NCBI RefSeq assembly: GCF_002211285.1
Contig: NZ_LOKX01000023.1
Span: 338,618-402,617 of the forward strand
Length of the DNA stretch: 64,000 bases
Direction: 5' to 3'
From: Rhizobium sp. R635
Lineage (GTDB): Bacteria > Pseudomonadota > Alphaproteobacteria > Rhizobiales > Rhizobiaceae
Under the pieces are notes generated by a model. It was not told where the DNA came from. It was given only the letters and a program-made list of their open reading frames with translations, and made no database searches. Shown here in pieces: positions 49,327 to 56,604 of this stretch (its first letter is position 1; each line of letters opens with the position of its first letter). The translations under genes and the position numbers were made by a program.

Positions 49327-50085
49327 ATGCGCGAAACGGATTTCGTCAGCGGCTTTGCCCGCGGCCTGAAAGTCATCGAAGCCTTCGGCGAAACGCGCCC
49401 GCGGCTTTCCATCGCCGAGGCCGCCAAGCTGACGGCGCTCGACCGCGCCACCGTGCGTCGCTCGCTGCTGACGCTCGCCGAGCTCGGTTATGCCGATTAT
49501 GACGGCAAGTTCTTCACCCTGACGCCGAAGATATTGCGGCTTGGCCATGCTTATCTTGCGGCCACACCGCTGCCGGCGCTCTTGCAGCCGCATCTCGATC
49601 ATCTCTCGGAAAAGGCCGGCCAGAGCGCCTCGGCCTCGGTGCTCGACGGAACAGAAATCGTCTATATCGCCCGCGCAGCACAGCGCCGCGTCATGTCGAT
49701 CAATCTCACACCGGGCAGCCGCCTGCCCGCCTATTGCGCCTCGATGGGCCGCGTGCTGCTTGCGGCTCTCGCGGAAAACGAGGCGCGCGCCATCCTGGCC
49801 CGCAGCGAACTCAAGCAAAACACGGCCAATACCAAGATCGATCCGGACGAGCTGATCGCCGAATTCCGCCGCGTGCGCGCCGAAGGCTACGCCATCATCG
49901 ACCAGGAGCTGGAGATTGGTCTCTGCTCGATCGCCGTGCCGATCGAAAACGACCGCGGCGAAACGGTCGCGGCGATCAATATCGGCGCACCCGCCGCCCT
50001 TGTCCCGGCGGCCGAGATGAAGGAACGGTACCTACTATTGCTGAAGGAAGCACAGGCCGCATTGCGACCGCTGCTGCGCCGGTGA
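49327..50085 (+). CDS. pcaR: IclR-family pca operon regulator PcaR
   Basis: A 252-aa IclR regulator: winged HTH (RLSIAEAAKLTALDRATVRR, then SLLTLAELGYA) and the effector domain with LTPGSRLPAYCASMGRVLLA and DQELEIGLCSIAVPI. The family members PcaR/PobR/PcaU respond to 3-oxoadipate or protocatechuate. Divergence from pcaIJF supports the name. The ATG at 49327 has GGAG 9 bases upstream; an ATG at 49300 is the alternative but overlaps the operator-like region. Confidence 0.92.
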   Translation: MRETDFVSGFARGLKVIEAFGETRPRLSIAEAAKLTALDRATVRRSLLTLAELGYADYDGKFFTLTPKILRLGHAYLAATPLPALLQPHLDHLSEKAGQSASASVLDGTEIVYIARAAQRRVMSINLTPGSRLPAYCASMGRVLLAALAENEARAILARSELKQNTANTKIDPDELIAEFRRVRAEGYAIIDQELEIGLCSIAVPIENDRGETVAAINIGAPAALVPAAEMKERYLLLLKEAQAALRPLLRR

Positions 50086-50101
50086 TGACCAACCTGAAAG
50101 C

Positions 50102-50129
50102 AGCGGCTCCGACCGACACCGGAGCCGCT
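50102..50129. terminator. Bidirectional hairpin between pcaR and the phosphoesterase gene
   Basis: A perfect 10-bp stem AGCGGCTCCG/CGGAGCCGCT with an 8-base loop, lying in the 52-bp convergent gap. A second outer pairing GACCAA/TTGGTC (50087-50092 with 50134-50139) encloses it. No strong T tract on either strand, but its position strongly suggests termination for both genes. Confidence 0.75.
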
Positions 50130-50137
50130 CCAATTGG

Positions 50138-51682
50138 TCAATGCGTCAGGTCGAGCGCGGCAGTGAGATCGCCCATCGGCGGCTCGCCGTTTTCGCGCAG
50201 CGCCGTGTCGCGGGCGACGATGCCGGGCAAAACAGGCAGGTCGTAGCGCGCGGTGATCAGGCGGATGATCGAGGTCGTGTCGTACTGGGTGTGATCGACC
50301 GTGCCGGCCTTAGCGAATGGCGAGATGATGAAGGCCGGAATGCGGTTGCCCGGGCCCCAGCGGTCGGCCTTCGGCGGCGCGACGTGATCCCAGAAGCCGC
50401 CATTCTCGTCATAGGTGACGATGACGAGCATATGGCCCCATTGCGGGCTCTTTTCGAGATGCGAGACGATATCGGCAAGATGCTGGTCGCCGCTCGAAAC
50501 ATCGGCATAACCGCCATGTTCGTTGAGGTTGCCCTGCGGCTTGTAGAAGGAAACCGCCGGCAGCTTGCCGCCGTCGATATCCCTGAGGAAGGCCTCGCCG
50601 GCAAGGCCGCCATCCTTCAGATGTTCGGCGCGATCAGGGGTGCCCGGGGCGAAATTGGCGAAATAGTTGAAGGGCTGGTGATGGAACTGGAAGTTCGGCA
50701 CCGGCGTCGCGTTCTTGCCGTCGAGTGCCGCCTGCCAGGCGCCACCATACCAGGCCCAGCTGACGCCTTTCTCCGACAGGAGGTCGCCGATGGTGGTCTC
50801 ATGCTGCGGCGGCAGCGTCGTCGCCGCGGTGGGATCGGCATAGGCCGGATCGCCGTCCTTGGCTGGCGGATTGGCGCTCGGCTCGTAAGGCGGCTGCATG
50901 GTGTTGACGGCGTAGAAATCGGGCGTCAGCGTTCCATCGGAGACGAATTTCGGCGCGCCGTCCAGCGCCGATTTCGGGGCATTGTCCGCTACAACAAGCG
51001 ACGTGCCGTCGGCATCGACCTTGGCGATCACAGGCTTGGCCGGGCTCTTGTCGGCATCGGGATAATAGGGCGCACAGGCGCAGACCAGCGCGAAGTGGTT
51101 GAGGAAGGAGCCGCCGAAGGCGCCCTGGAAGAAGTTGTCGGCAAGGACGTATTTCCTGGCGACCTGCCACATCGGCAGGATCGAGCCGTCATAATGGCCC
51201 ATGACGAGACTGCCGGAATCGGCCCAGGCGACGAACTTGTCGTTCTTGCCGCCGTCGATCTGCATTTGCTCCTGGTAGAAACGATGCCAGAGATCGCGGG
51301 TAATGACCGTCGGCGCCTGCGCAAAACCCTTGGGATCGTCGATTGCGAAGCTGGCATTGGCAAGATGGGCCGACTGCGCCTCGGTGATGGCAGGCGTGAC
51401 GCCCTTGGCGGTCAGGCCGCCCCAGGCCGGCGGCAGTTCGGCGAGCGGCTGACCGTCACGGTCGAGCTGGCGGGCCTGCTCGGGGCTGACATTGGAAAGA
51501 CCGTTGGCGCCGGGAAAGCCGCCATAGAGATTATCGAAGCTGCGGTTTTCGGCATAGATGACGACGATATTGTCGATCTTGTCGTAACCGGCCGGTGCGG
51601 CATGGGCTGATGCCGCCATGGCGAGCGGAACGAAGGCCGATCCGGCGAGACAGATCGAGGCGAGGAGTTTCAGTCTTTTCAC
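50138..51682 (-). CDS. AcpA/phospholipase C-family periplasmic phosphoesterase
   Basis: A 514-aa secreted phosphoesterase (28-residue signal ending AHA). Metal-site segments are IYAENRSFDNLYGGFPGANG near the N-terminus and TYDENGGFWDHVAPP in the C-terminal half, typical of the acid phosphatase AcpA/phospholipase C superfamily. Likely releases phosphate from phosphomonoesters or phospholipids in the periplasm. A Pho-box-like sequence lies about 90 bp upstream. Exact substrate unknown. Confidence 0.88.
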   Translation of the reverse strand: MKRLKLLASICLAGSAFVPLAMAASAHAAPAGYDKIDNIVVIYAENRSFDNLYGGFPGANGLSNVSPEQARQLDRDGQPLAELPPAWGGLTAKGVTPAITEAQSAHLANASFAIDDPKGFAQAPTVITRDLWHRFYQEQMQIDGGKNDKFVAWADSGSLVMGHYDGSILPMWQVARKYVLADNFFQGAFGGSFLNHFALVCACAPYYPDADKSPAKPVIAKVDADGTSLVVADNAPKSALDGAPKFVSDGTLTPDFYAVNTMQPPYEPSANPPAKDGDPAYADPTAATTLPPQHETTIGDLLSEKGVSWAWYGGAWQAALDGKNATPVPNFQFHHQPFNYFANFAPGTPDRAEHLKDGGLAGEAFLRDIDGGKLPAVSFYKPQGNLNEHGGYADVSSGDQHLADIVSHLEKSPQWGHMLVIVTYDENGGFWDHVAPPKADRWGPGNRIPAFIISPFAKAGTVDHTQYDTTSIIRLITARYDLPVLPGIVARDTALRENGEPPMGDLTAALDLTH

Positions 51683-51772
51683 GGGGGTACCTCATGGCTA
51701 GGGGGCGTTGGCTAGAGGGAGCGGGGAACGCTCGGGGGCGCACCGACGCTAGACCCGCCATCTATCAACTTT

Positions 51773-51790
51773 GTGACATGGTTCTGTCAC
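51773..51790. promoter_or_regulatory. Pho-box-like sequence between phosphoesterase and peroxidase genes
   Basis: GTGACAT-GGTT-CTGTCAC matches the PhoB pattern CTGTCAT-N4-CTGTCAT at 11 of 14 positions with correct 4-base spacing. It is also an inverted repeat (GTGACA/TGTCAC), so another regulator cannot be excluded. It lies about 91 bp before the phosphoesterase ATG and about 86 bp before the peroxidase ATG. Confidence 0.45.
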
Positions 51791-51875
51791 GAAGCGGCGG
51801 GAGAGCGACCGTCATCAATTTGTTGCAGCGAGGTTTGATGATGATGGAAGGCAGTCCTAAGCTATTGGAATCCTT

Positions 51876-53183
51876 ATGATGACGAAGACGACTTTCCGGT
51901 TTGCGCGGTCCAGACTGGCGGTCGGCATCGGTGTTACGGCACTGTGTCTGGCCATTCTGCCGCTGCGGCAAAGCAGCGCGGCGGCAGCTTCCGGCGTGCA
52001 TCCCGGCCCGATGTCGCGCGCCGAGGCCTTCGCCCGGGCCGAAACGCTGACCGCGCTCGGCCGGAAGATATTCTCAGATACTTCGCTGTCGGCCTCGGGA
52101 TTGCAGGCCTGCGCCTCCTGCCATGACCCGGCTCGCGCTTTCGGCCCGGCATCCGCCGCGCCGATCGAAATGGGCGGCGAACACATGGATCGGCCGGGTC
52201 TACGCGCGATCCCGACGCTGCGCTATCTGCAGGCCGTGCCCGCATTCACCGAGCATTATTACGATTCCGAGGACGAGGGCGACGAAAGCGTCGACAATGG
52301 CCCGACCGGCGGCCTGACCTGGGACGGCCGGGTCGACCACGGCGCCGACCAGGCGAGGATCCCGCTGCTCTCGCCCTTCGAGATGGGCAACAAGGATGCG
52401 GCCGAGGTCGCCGCCAAATTGCGCAAGGCGCCCTACGCCGCCGACATCGAGGCTGCCTTCGGCGCGACCGTGTTCGACAATCCGCAAGACACGTTCACCG
52501 CCGCCGCCGAGGCGCTCGCCACCTTCGAACAGAGCGGCCCGGATTTCTATCCCTATTCCAGCCGCTACGACGCCTTCCTCGCCGGCAAGGCGACGCTGAC
52601 GGCTCAGGAATTGCACGGGCGGCAGCTGTTCGAAGATCCCGCAAAGGGCAATTGTTCGAGCTGCCATCTCAGCGAACCCGCCAATGACGGCGAGCCGCCA
52701 CTCTTTTCCGATTTCGGCTTCCTCGGCCTCGGCGCACCGCGCAACATGGCGATCCCGGCCAACGCCAACCCCGGCTATCACGACCTCGGCCTCTGCGGCC
52801 CTCAGCGCACAGACCTTGCCGGCCACAGCGAATATTGCGGCCTGTTCCGCACGCCGACGCTGCGCAATGTGGCGCTGAAGAAGAGCTTCTTCCACAACGG
52901 CTACTTCCACACGCTGCGCGACGTCGTCTCCTTCTACGCGACCCGCGACAGCGATCCCGGCCGCTGGTATCCGAAAAATGCAGACGGCACGGTTCGTAAA
53001 TATGACGACCTGCCGCAGGCCTATTGGGACAATCTCAACCAGGACCCGCCCTTCGGCCGGAAACCCGGAGACGCGCCTGCGCTGACCGATCCCGAGATCG
53101 ACGATATCGTCGCCTTCCTGGGGACTCTCACGGATGCCGATCTGCAGCCGCAGGTGAGCGCAGCAGTCATAAACTCACGATGA
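51876..53183 (+). CDS. Di-heme cytochrome c peroxidase (CCP/MauG family)
   Basis: A 435-aa periplasmic protein with an N-terminal signal/anchor (residues 14-36) and two c-type heme sites, CASCH and CSSCH, in the arrangement of bacterial cytochrome c peroxidases. FRTPTLRNVALKKSFFHNG is the conserved second-domain block. Likely reduces peroxide with electrons from a cytochrome c, or modifies a partner as MauG does. Single gene, divergent from the phosphoesterase. This divergent pairing hints at shared control. Confidence 0.9.
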   Translation: MMTKTTFRFARSRLAVGIGVTALCLAILPLRQSSAAAASGVHPGPMSRAEAFARAETLTALGRKIFSDTSLSASGLQACASCHDPARAFGPASAAPIEMGGEHMDRPGLRAIPTLRYLQAVPAFTEHYYDSEDEGDESVDNGPTGGLTWDGRVDHGADQARIPLLSPFEMGNKDAAEVAAKLRKAPYAADIEAAFGATVFDNPQDTFTAAAEALATFEQSGPDFYPYSSRYDAFLAGKATLTAQELHGRQLFEDPAKGNCSSCHLSEPANDGEPPLFSDFGFLGLGAPRNMAIPANANPGYHDLGLCGPQRTDLAGHSEYCGLFRTPTLRNVALKKSFFHNGYFHTLRDVVSFYATRDSDPGRWYPKNADGTVRKYDDLPQAYWDNLNQDPPFGRKPGDAPALTDPEIDDIVAFLGTLTDADLQPQVSAAVINSR

Positions 53184-53196
53184 ATCTCAACGGGTC

Positions 53197-53892
53197 CTAG
53201 TGTAATGGGCGTGCCTTGCGTTTTTCACGATAGCGCGATAACCGGCCCTCAAAATTCTTTAGGTAGTCGAAGGTGAAGCTATCCTCGCCCGGCATGTCCT
53301 CCGCAATTTTCTCGATGACTTCGCCGTCTCTTATGCGTCGTGCAATTTCCAGCCCTCTCGCACCGCGCTTGAGGTCGAAGGCCCGCCAGGGTTCAGGCTT
53401 TCTGGCGCCCGCCCCCGACAAAACTAATTTGGAAAAATGGTCAAATCTTTGGTCGTGCGTAGAGGCTGCCCAATATATTGTTTCAATTCGAACGTGGATG
53501 TCGAAATCGTATAGGCTGTTTGCCAAGCGAACAGCAACGACATCATCATAAAGCTTCGAACTTAAAACGTATTCGATGAATATTCGTCTGCAATAGCCAA
53601 GGGGGTCATCGGCAAGCTCGATTGCGGCATCCCTCACGACCTCGCTTTTGGGCATTGATTCACTGAGATAATAAGCGCCCCTTAATCGTTCCTCGGTCGT
53701 TGGAGAAATCAAGAACCCAACAAGGAAGTCCAAATCTTGACCATCCTGCCACCTTCTGAACAAGTGTAGGTGAGCATCAAATTTTAAGTCCTCGTCGGCG
53801 ATCTTTTCATCCTTTATCAAGCCAAGCAACGATGCCGTTGAATGGGATGAGAGACCATACCTATCTTGATTTTTGCCCCCAGGTTCCGCCAT
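53197..53892 (-). CDS. Hypothetical protein, possible helical-repeat immunity protein
   Basis: A 231-aa soluble protein with no signal peptide. It is mostly predicted helix, with repeated blocks such as TEERLRGAYYLSESMPKSE, DDPLGYCRRIFIEYVLSSK and FDIHVRIETIYWAASTHD, giving a HEAT-like feel. I do not recognise the family. It is the only intact frame of the minus-strand run of broken genes from 55.3 to 53.2 kb and the last in order, so an immunity role is plausible by context. The start is unsure: ATG 53892 or 53925, both with weak ribosome sites. Base composition is A/T-richer than flanking genes. Confidence 0.6.
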   Translation of the reverse strand: MAEPGGKNQDRYGLSSHSTASLLGLIKDEKIADEDLKFDAHLHLFRRWQDGQDLDFLVGFLISPTTEERLRGAYYLSESMPKSEVVRDAAIELADDPLGYCRRIFIEYVLSSKLYDDVVAVRLANSLYDFDIHVRIETIYWAASTHDQRFDHFSKLVLSGAGARKPEPWRAFDLKRGARGLEIARRIRDGEVIEKIAEDMPGEDSFTFDYLKNFEGRLSRYREKRKARPLH

Positions 53893-53899
53893 TTGTGTT

Positions 53900-54180
53900 G
53901 TTCTCGCTTTCGTTGTGTCTATCATCACCGTTTTTATCTTGATTACTTTTCTTCTCTTCGTTTTTTCGATCTTGAAGCTCCGCCTCCCAGGCTCGCCGTT
54001 CGCGTTCGTCGATCTCAACGACGACACCGTCACCACTTCTGTGCCGTCATATCGCAGCACCACCTGGAACGGCCCGGCAATTGCGCCGAAGAAGACATCC
54101 ACCTCCTCCTAAGCCCATCGATCCCGCGGTGCGCTATGCGCGGACTTTTTCGGCTGGCTCGATGCCGAACGCCTTCAAGA
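53900..54180 (-). pseudogene. Degraded fragments of unrecognised small protein(s)
   Basis: Read on the minus strand, one frame ends KADFLKAFGIEPAEKVRA at a stop near 54143. After it, a frame DVFFGAIAGPFQVVLRYDG (from about 54102) breaks near 54035, where a +1 shift continues VEIDERERRAWEAELQDRKN, ending in a very hydrophilic tail at about 53872. No start codon fits well. These look like pieces of one or two inactivated genes. Family unknown. Confidence 0.45.
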
Positions 54181-54197
54181 AATCAGCTTTCAGAGGA

Positions 54198-54698
54198 CTA
54201 TGCACTCTCCCGCGACGAGTATGAGTTGATCAAGTCCGCGGCATCGTCCTCACCTTTCTCGCGTGCAATATCGGCGGCCGTCGCGCCAGTGCGATCGGTC
54301 TTTGTCACGTCCGCATGGTTCTCCAGCAATAGCTTTGCAACTTGGTGTTTCCCCAAGCCGCCGCGCACATCAGCGGGGTCACGCCATCGACCGTCTCGGC
54401 GTTAACGTCCGCGCCAAGGGATAGGAGGTAGTTTGCAACGGCTGCTTCGCCATTCGCAGATGCCTCGTGCAGCGCCATCACTTCACCACGACCTGCCGCG
54501 TCTACTGATGCACCGTTTCGCACCAGCGTCTCAACCGCTGCAAGCAAACCTTCAGCTGCGGAGACCATGAGCGGTGTCCGACCATGTAGGCCGACTTGGT
54601 TCAAGTCGAGTTCCTTAGACTCGACCTCCAGCTAAGCTTGTGAAGCGCCGGCCACTATTCGCCCAATGAATTGCTCAATCTTCGACTGGCCGTTCATG
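54198..54698 (-). pseudogene. Ankyrin-repeat protein, frameshifted
   Basis: Ankyrin repeats are clear: GLHGRTPLMVSAAEGLLAAV, ETLVRNGASVDAAG, EVMALHEASANGEAAVANYL, LSLGADVNAETVDGVTPLM. After CAAAWG the frame shifts near 54348-54354 (a GGGGAAA run); the other frame continues KHQVAKLLLENHADVTKTDR and DIAREKGEDDAADLINSY to a stop at 54198. The 5' end (ATG near 54698, MNGQSKIEQFIGRIVAG) meets an in-frame TAG near 54635, before the first repeat. Ankyrin proteins are frequent immunity proteins in polymorphic-toxin loci. Confidence 0.75.
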
Positions 54699-54812
54699 GA
54701 AGCATGCTGAAGTTGCCGAGTTCAACTCGGTTCAGTATGTCGTCAGTCCCCGCAATGGTTTCCATTGATCACCTGCCTTAGGAGAGACGGTCGCAGTCCG
54801 TCTCAGCAACAG

Positions 54813-55100
54813 TTACACCGCCCATGCGAGAAAGCTTTCAATCATTTCAGTGAGGTTCGTTGGCCCACCAAATGCCTCAAAGGTTTGCCCATTTCTGCGA
54901 GCGACAAACCAATCACGCTCCGATCTTTCGACTCGGACCTCCTCAAATTCCTTGCCTTGAAGGACCGTTCCCTTGAGGTCGGCTTTCATCGACCAACCGG
55001 GATTGTCGATGGTATCGATTTTGATCCCGCGGTCCTCATGCCATTCGTCTATGCATTGTCCCTCAAACCAGGCACACAGCCTTGAAACGGCATCCGTCAG
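54813..55100 (-). CDS. Imm53-family immunity protein-like
   Basis: A 95-codon frame with the Imm53 pattern: LCAWFEGQCIDEWHEDRGIK, IDTIDNPGWSMKADLKGT, RSERDWFVARRNGQTFEAFG, ending NLTEMIESFLAWAV. Imm53 proteins neutralise toxins of polymorphic-toxin systems. No ATG, GTG or TTG is available at the N-terminus. The frame opens with CTG at 55100, which overlaps the stop of the upstream frame as CTGA and follows a GGTGGGG stretch. Either CTG is used or the start has mutated. Assigned from recall of the family, not a search. Confidence 0.65.
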   Translation of the reverse strand: MTDAVSRLCAWFEGQCIDEWHEDRGIKIDTIDNPGWSMKADLKGTVLQGKEFEEVRVERSERDWFVARRNGQTFEAFGGPTNLTEMIESFLAWAV

Positions 55101-55337
55101 TTACCCCACCTTTCAATCTCGTCCGCCTCAGCGGTCAACCGAGCAAAAGCCTTCGATGCCCTGCATCACGTCGTCAAGAGCTTGCCGGGCAAGGGTTTTT
55201 TCGGCCAGAGCAGCTTTCCATATTACCAACCCGTATTTACATGTGGCAGCGATATAACCCATCTCGTAACCCCGAGAGCCTAGTTCTTCTGGCACAGCGG
55301 TTTGCAGGTTGTAAACGGTCCGGCCGGGGTCGTTATT
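55097..55337 (-). pseudogene. Broken gene fragment upstream of the Imm53-like gene
   Basis: Open from 55337 with no start codon at its head: TVYNLQTAVPEELGSRGYEM, GYIAATCKYGLVIWKAALAE, ARQALDDVMQGIE. It then stops at 55128 in that frame, while a shifted frame continues KAFARLTAEADEIERWGN to a TGA at 55097 that overlaps the Imm53 start. The best reading is one gene with a frameshift near 55150 and a lost 5' end. Family not recognised; it could be another immunity protein or a toxin tail. Confidence 0.5.
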
Positions 55338-55428
55338 TTAATATAGAGTATGTACCATTCGGCCTGCTATTGAGCTTCCCAGGGGCCATGTCCGTTCCGT
55401 TTGTTCCTACGCACTTGCCGTATCATAA

Positions 55429-55456
55429 TTTCCGATATACATCATTCTATCGGAAA
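55429..55456. promoter_or_regulatory. Perfect inverted repeat upstream of the ArsR-like regulator
   Basis: TTTCCGAT-N12-ATCGGAAA, 8-bp perfect arms, ending about a dozen bases before the regulator start. Position and symmetry suit an autoregulatory operator. Related TTCCTGATAT and TTCCTGATAC sequences occur before the arabinofuranosidase gene. Confidence 0.6.
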
Positions 55457-55469
55457 TGATGGGGAAATG

Positions 55470-56393
55470 ATGGAACGTTCGTTTTTGACGATCGCCGCCG
55501 GCGAGAATAATGATGCGATACGGGCGCTTTCGGCGCCGGCGCGGATCGAGATTCTGAAGCTGCTCTGCGCCAAGGGGCCGCTTAATATCAACGACATCGC
55601 GCAGGCGCTTTCCCTTCCCCAATCCACTGTCGCGACCGGTATTCAGATCCTGGAAGATGCCGGGCTTGTCGATTCCCGGCTGGCGAAGGCGCGCAAGGGA
55701 AACCAGAAGATCTGCTCGGCGACCTATAGCGAAATCCTGATCAGCTTCGAGGAAAGTGCGGCGCAACGGGCGAACAATATCATCGAAGTCGAGATGCCGG
55801 TCGGGCTCTACACCAGCTGCGATGTCCATGCGCCCTGCGGTCTCTGCTCCAGCGAGAGCGTCATCGGCCCGCTCGATGTGCCCGATTATTTCCTTGATCC
55901 GCAGCGCATGCAGGCTGGGCTGGTGTGGTTCGGCCGGGGCTATGTGGAATATAAATTCCCCAATAATGCCAAGGTGTTGAACAAGGATATCCGCGCCATC
56001 GAATTTTCGCTGGAGCTGTCGTCCGAGGTGCCCGGCACCAATCCGGACTGGCCTTCCGACATCACGCTCTGGGTCAACGGCATGGCGATCGGAACCTGGA
56101 CGTCGCCGGGCGATTACGGCGACAAGCGCGGCGCCTTCACGCCGGCCTGGTGGAAGCTCGAAGGTTCGCAATACGGGATGATGAAGACCTGGCGCATCTC
56201 GACGCGCGGCACCTTCATCGACGGTGTCGCCGCATCGAATGTCACGCTCAACGATCTGGCGCTTGGCCAGCATTCCTCCATCCGCCTGCGCGTCGGCATC
56301 GCCGAGAATGCCGGCCATACCGGCGGCGTCAATATCTTCGGCCGCGGCTTCGGAAATCACGGCCGCGATATCATCATGCGGCTGCATGTCTGA
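55470..56393 (+). CDS. ArsR-like HTH regulator with large C-terminal sensor domain
   Basis: A 307-aa protein. Residues 10-80 are a winged HTH of ArsR type (RALSAPARIEILKLLCAKG, then QSTVATGIQILEDAGLVDSR). Residues 105-307 form a large beta-rich domain with a cysteine cluster SCDVHAPCGLC (Cys117, Cys123, Cys126) and aromatic-rich strands such as DITLWVNGMAIGTWTSPGDY, suggestive of a sugar-binding jelly roll. Far longer than classical ArsR metal sensors. It precedes the arabinofuranosidase gene on the same strand, so it probably senses an arabinoside. ATG 55470 is favoured over 55467 by the GGGG spacing. Confidence 0.82.
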   Translation: MERSFLTIAAGENNDAIRALSAPARIEILKLLCAKGPLNINDIAQALSLPQSTVATGIQILEDAGLVDSRLAKARKGNQKICSATYSEILISFEESAAQRANNIIEVEMPVGLYTSCDVHAPCGLCSSESVIGPLDVPDYFLDPQRMQAGLVWFGRGYVEYKFPNNAKVLNKDIRAIEFSLELSSEVPGTNPDWPSDITLWVNGMAIGTWTSPGDYGDKRGAFTPAWWKLEGSQYGMMKTWRISTRGTFIDGVAASNVTLNDLALGQHSSIRLRVGIAENAGHTGGVNIFGRGFGNHGRDIIMRLHV

Positions 56394-56529
56394 ATTTTAT
56401 AATATCGGATATCCTGATTTGGAAATCGCATTTATTTCGTGCCTCGGCGATAGAGGAACATATCTAAGCACTTGAAATAAAATGTATTTTATCGTCTGTC
56501 GCATTAGTATGATTAAATCCGCGTTTCGG

Positions 56530-56587
56530 TTGACATCCCAACATTCCTGATATCAAGTTAGGGGCAAGAAAACAAAATTCCTGATAC
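56530..56587 (+). promoter_or_regulatory. Candidate promoter and regulator sites for the arabinofuranosidase operon
   Basis: A TTGACA hexamer at 56530-56535 is followed 15 bases later by a weak TATCAA. Two direct copies of a TTCCTGATAY motif (56544-56553 and 56578-56587, 34 bp apart) overlap and follow it. They resemble the arms of the palindrome before the ArsR-like gene. The 211 bp between the two genes are A/T-rich and contain also GGATATCC near 56412. Confidence 0.45.
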
Positions 56588-56604
56588 ATAAACGGGAGGA
56601 TCCG

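Noticed and set aside
53873..54112. A hydrophobic plus-strand frame (79 codons) in the broken-gene stretch
   Set aside because: Its hydrophobic start is the complement of a Lys/Asn-rich tail on the minus strand; no ribosome site.
54765..55085. A plus-strand frame of 106 codons across the Imm53-like gene
   Set aside because: It starts with TTG, lacks a ribosome site and motifs, and is antisense to the Imm53-like frame.
55082..55459. A plus-strand frame of 125 codons before the ArsR-like gene
   Set aside because: It runs through the operator-like palindrome, has no ribosome site and is antisense to the broken fragment.
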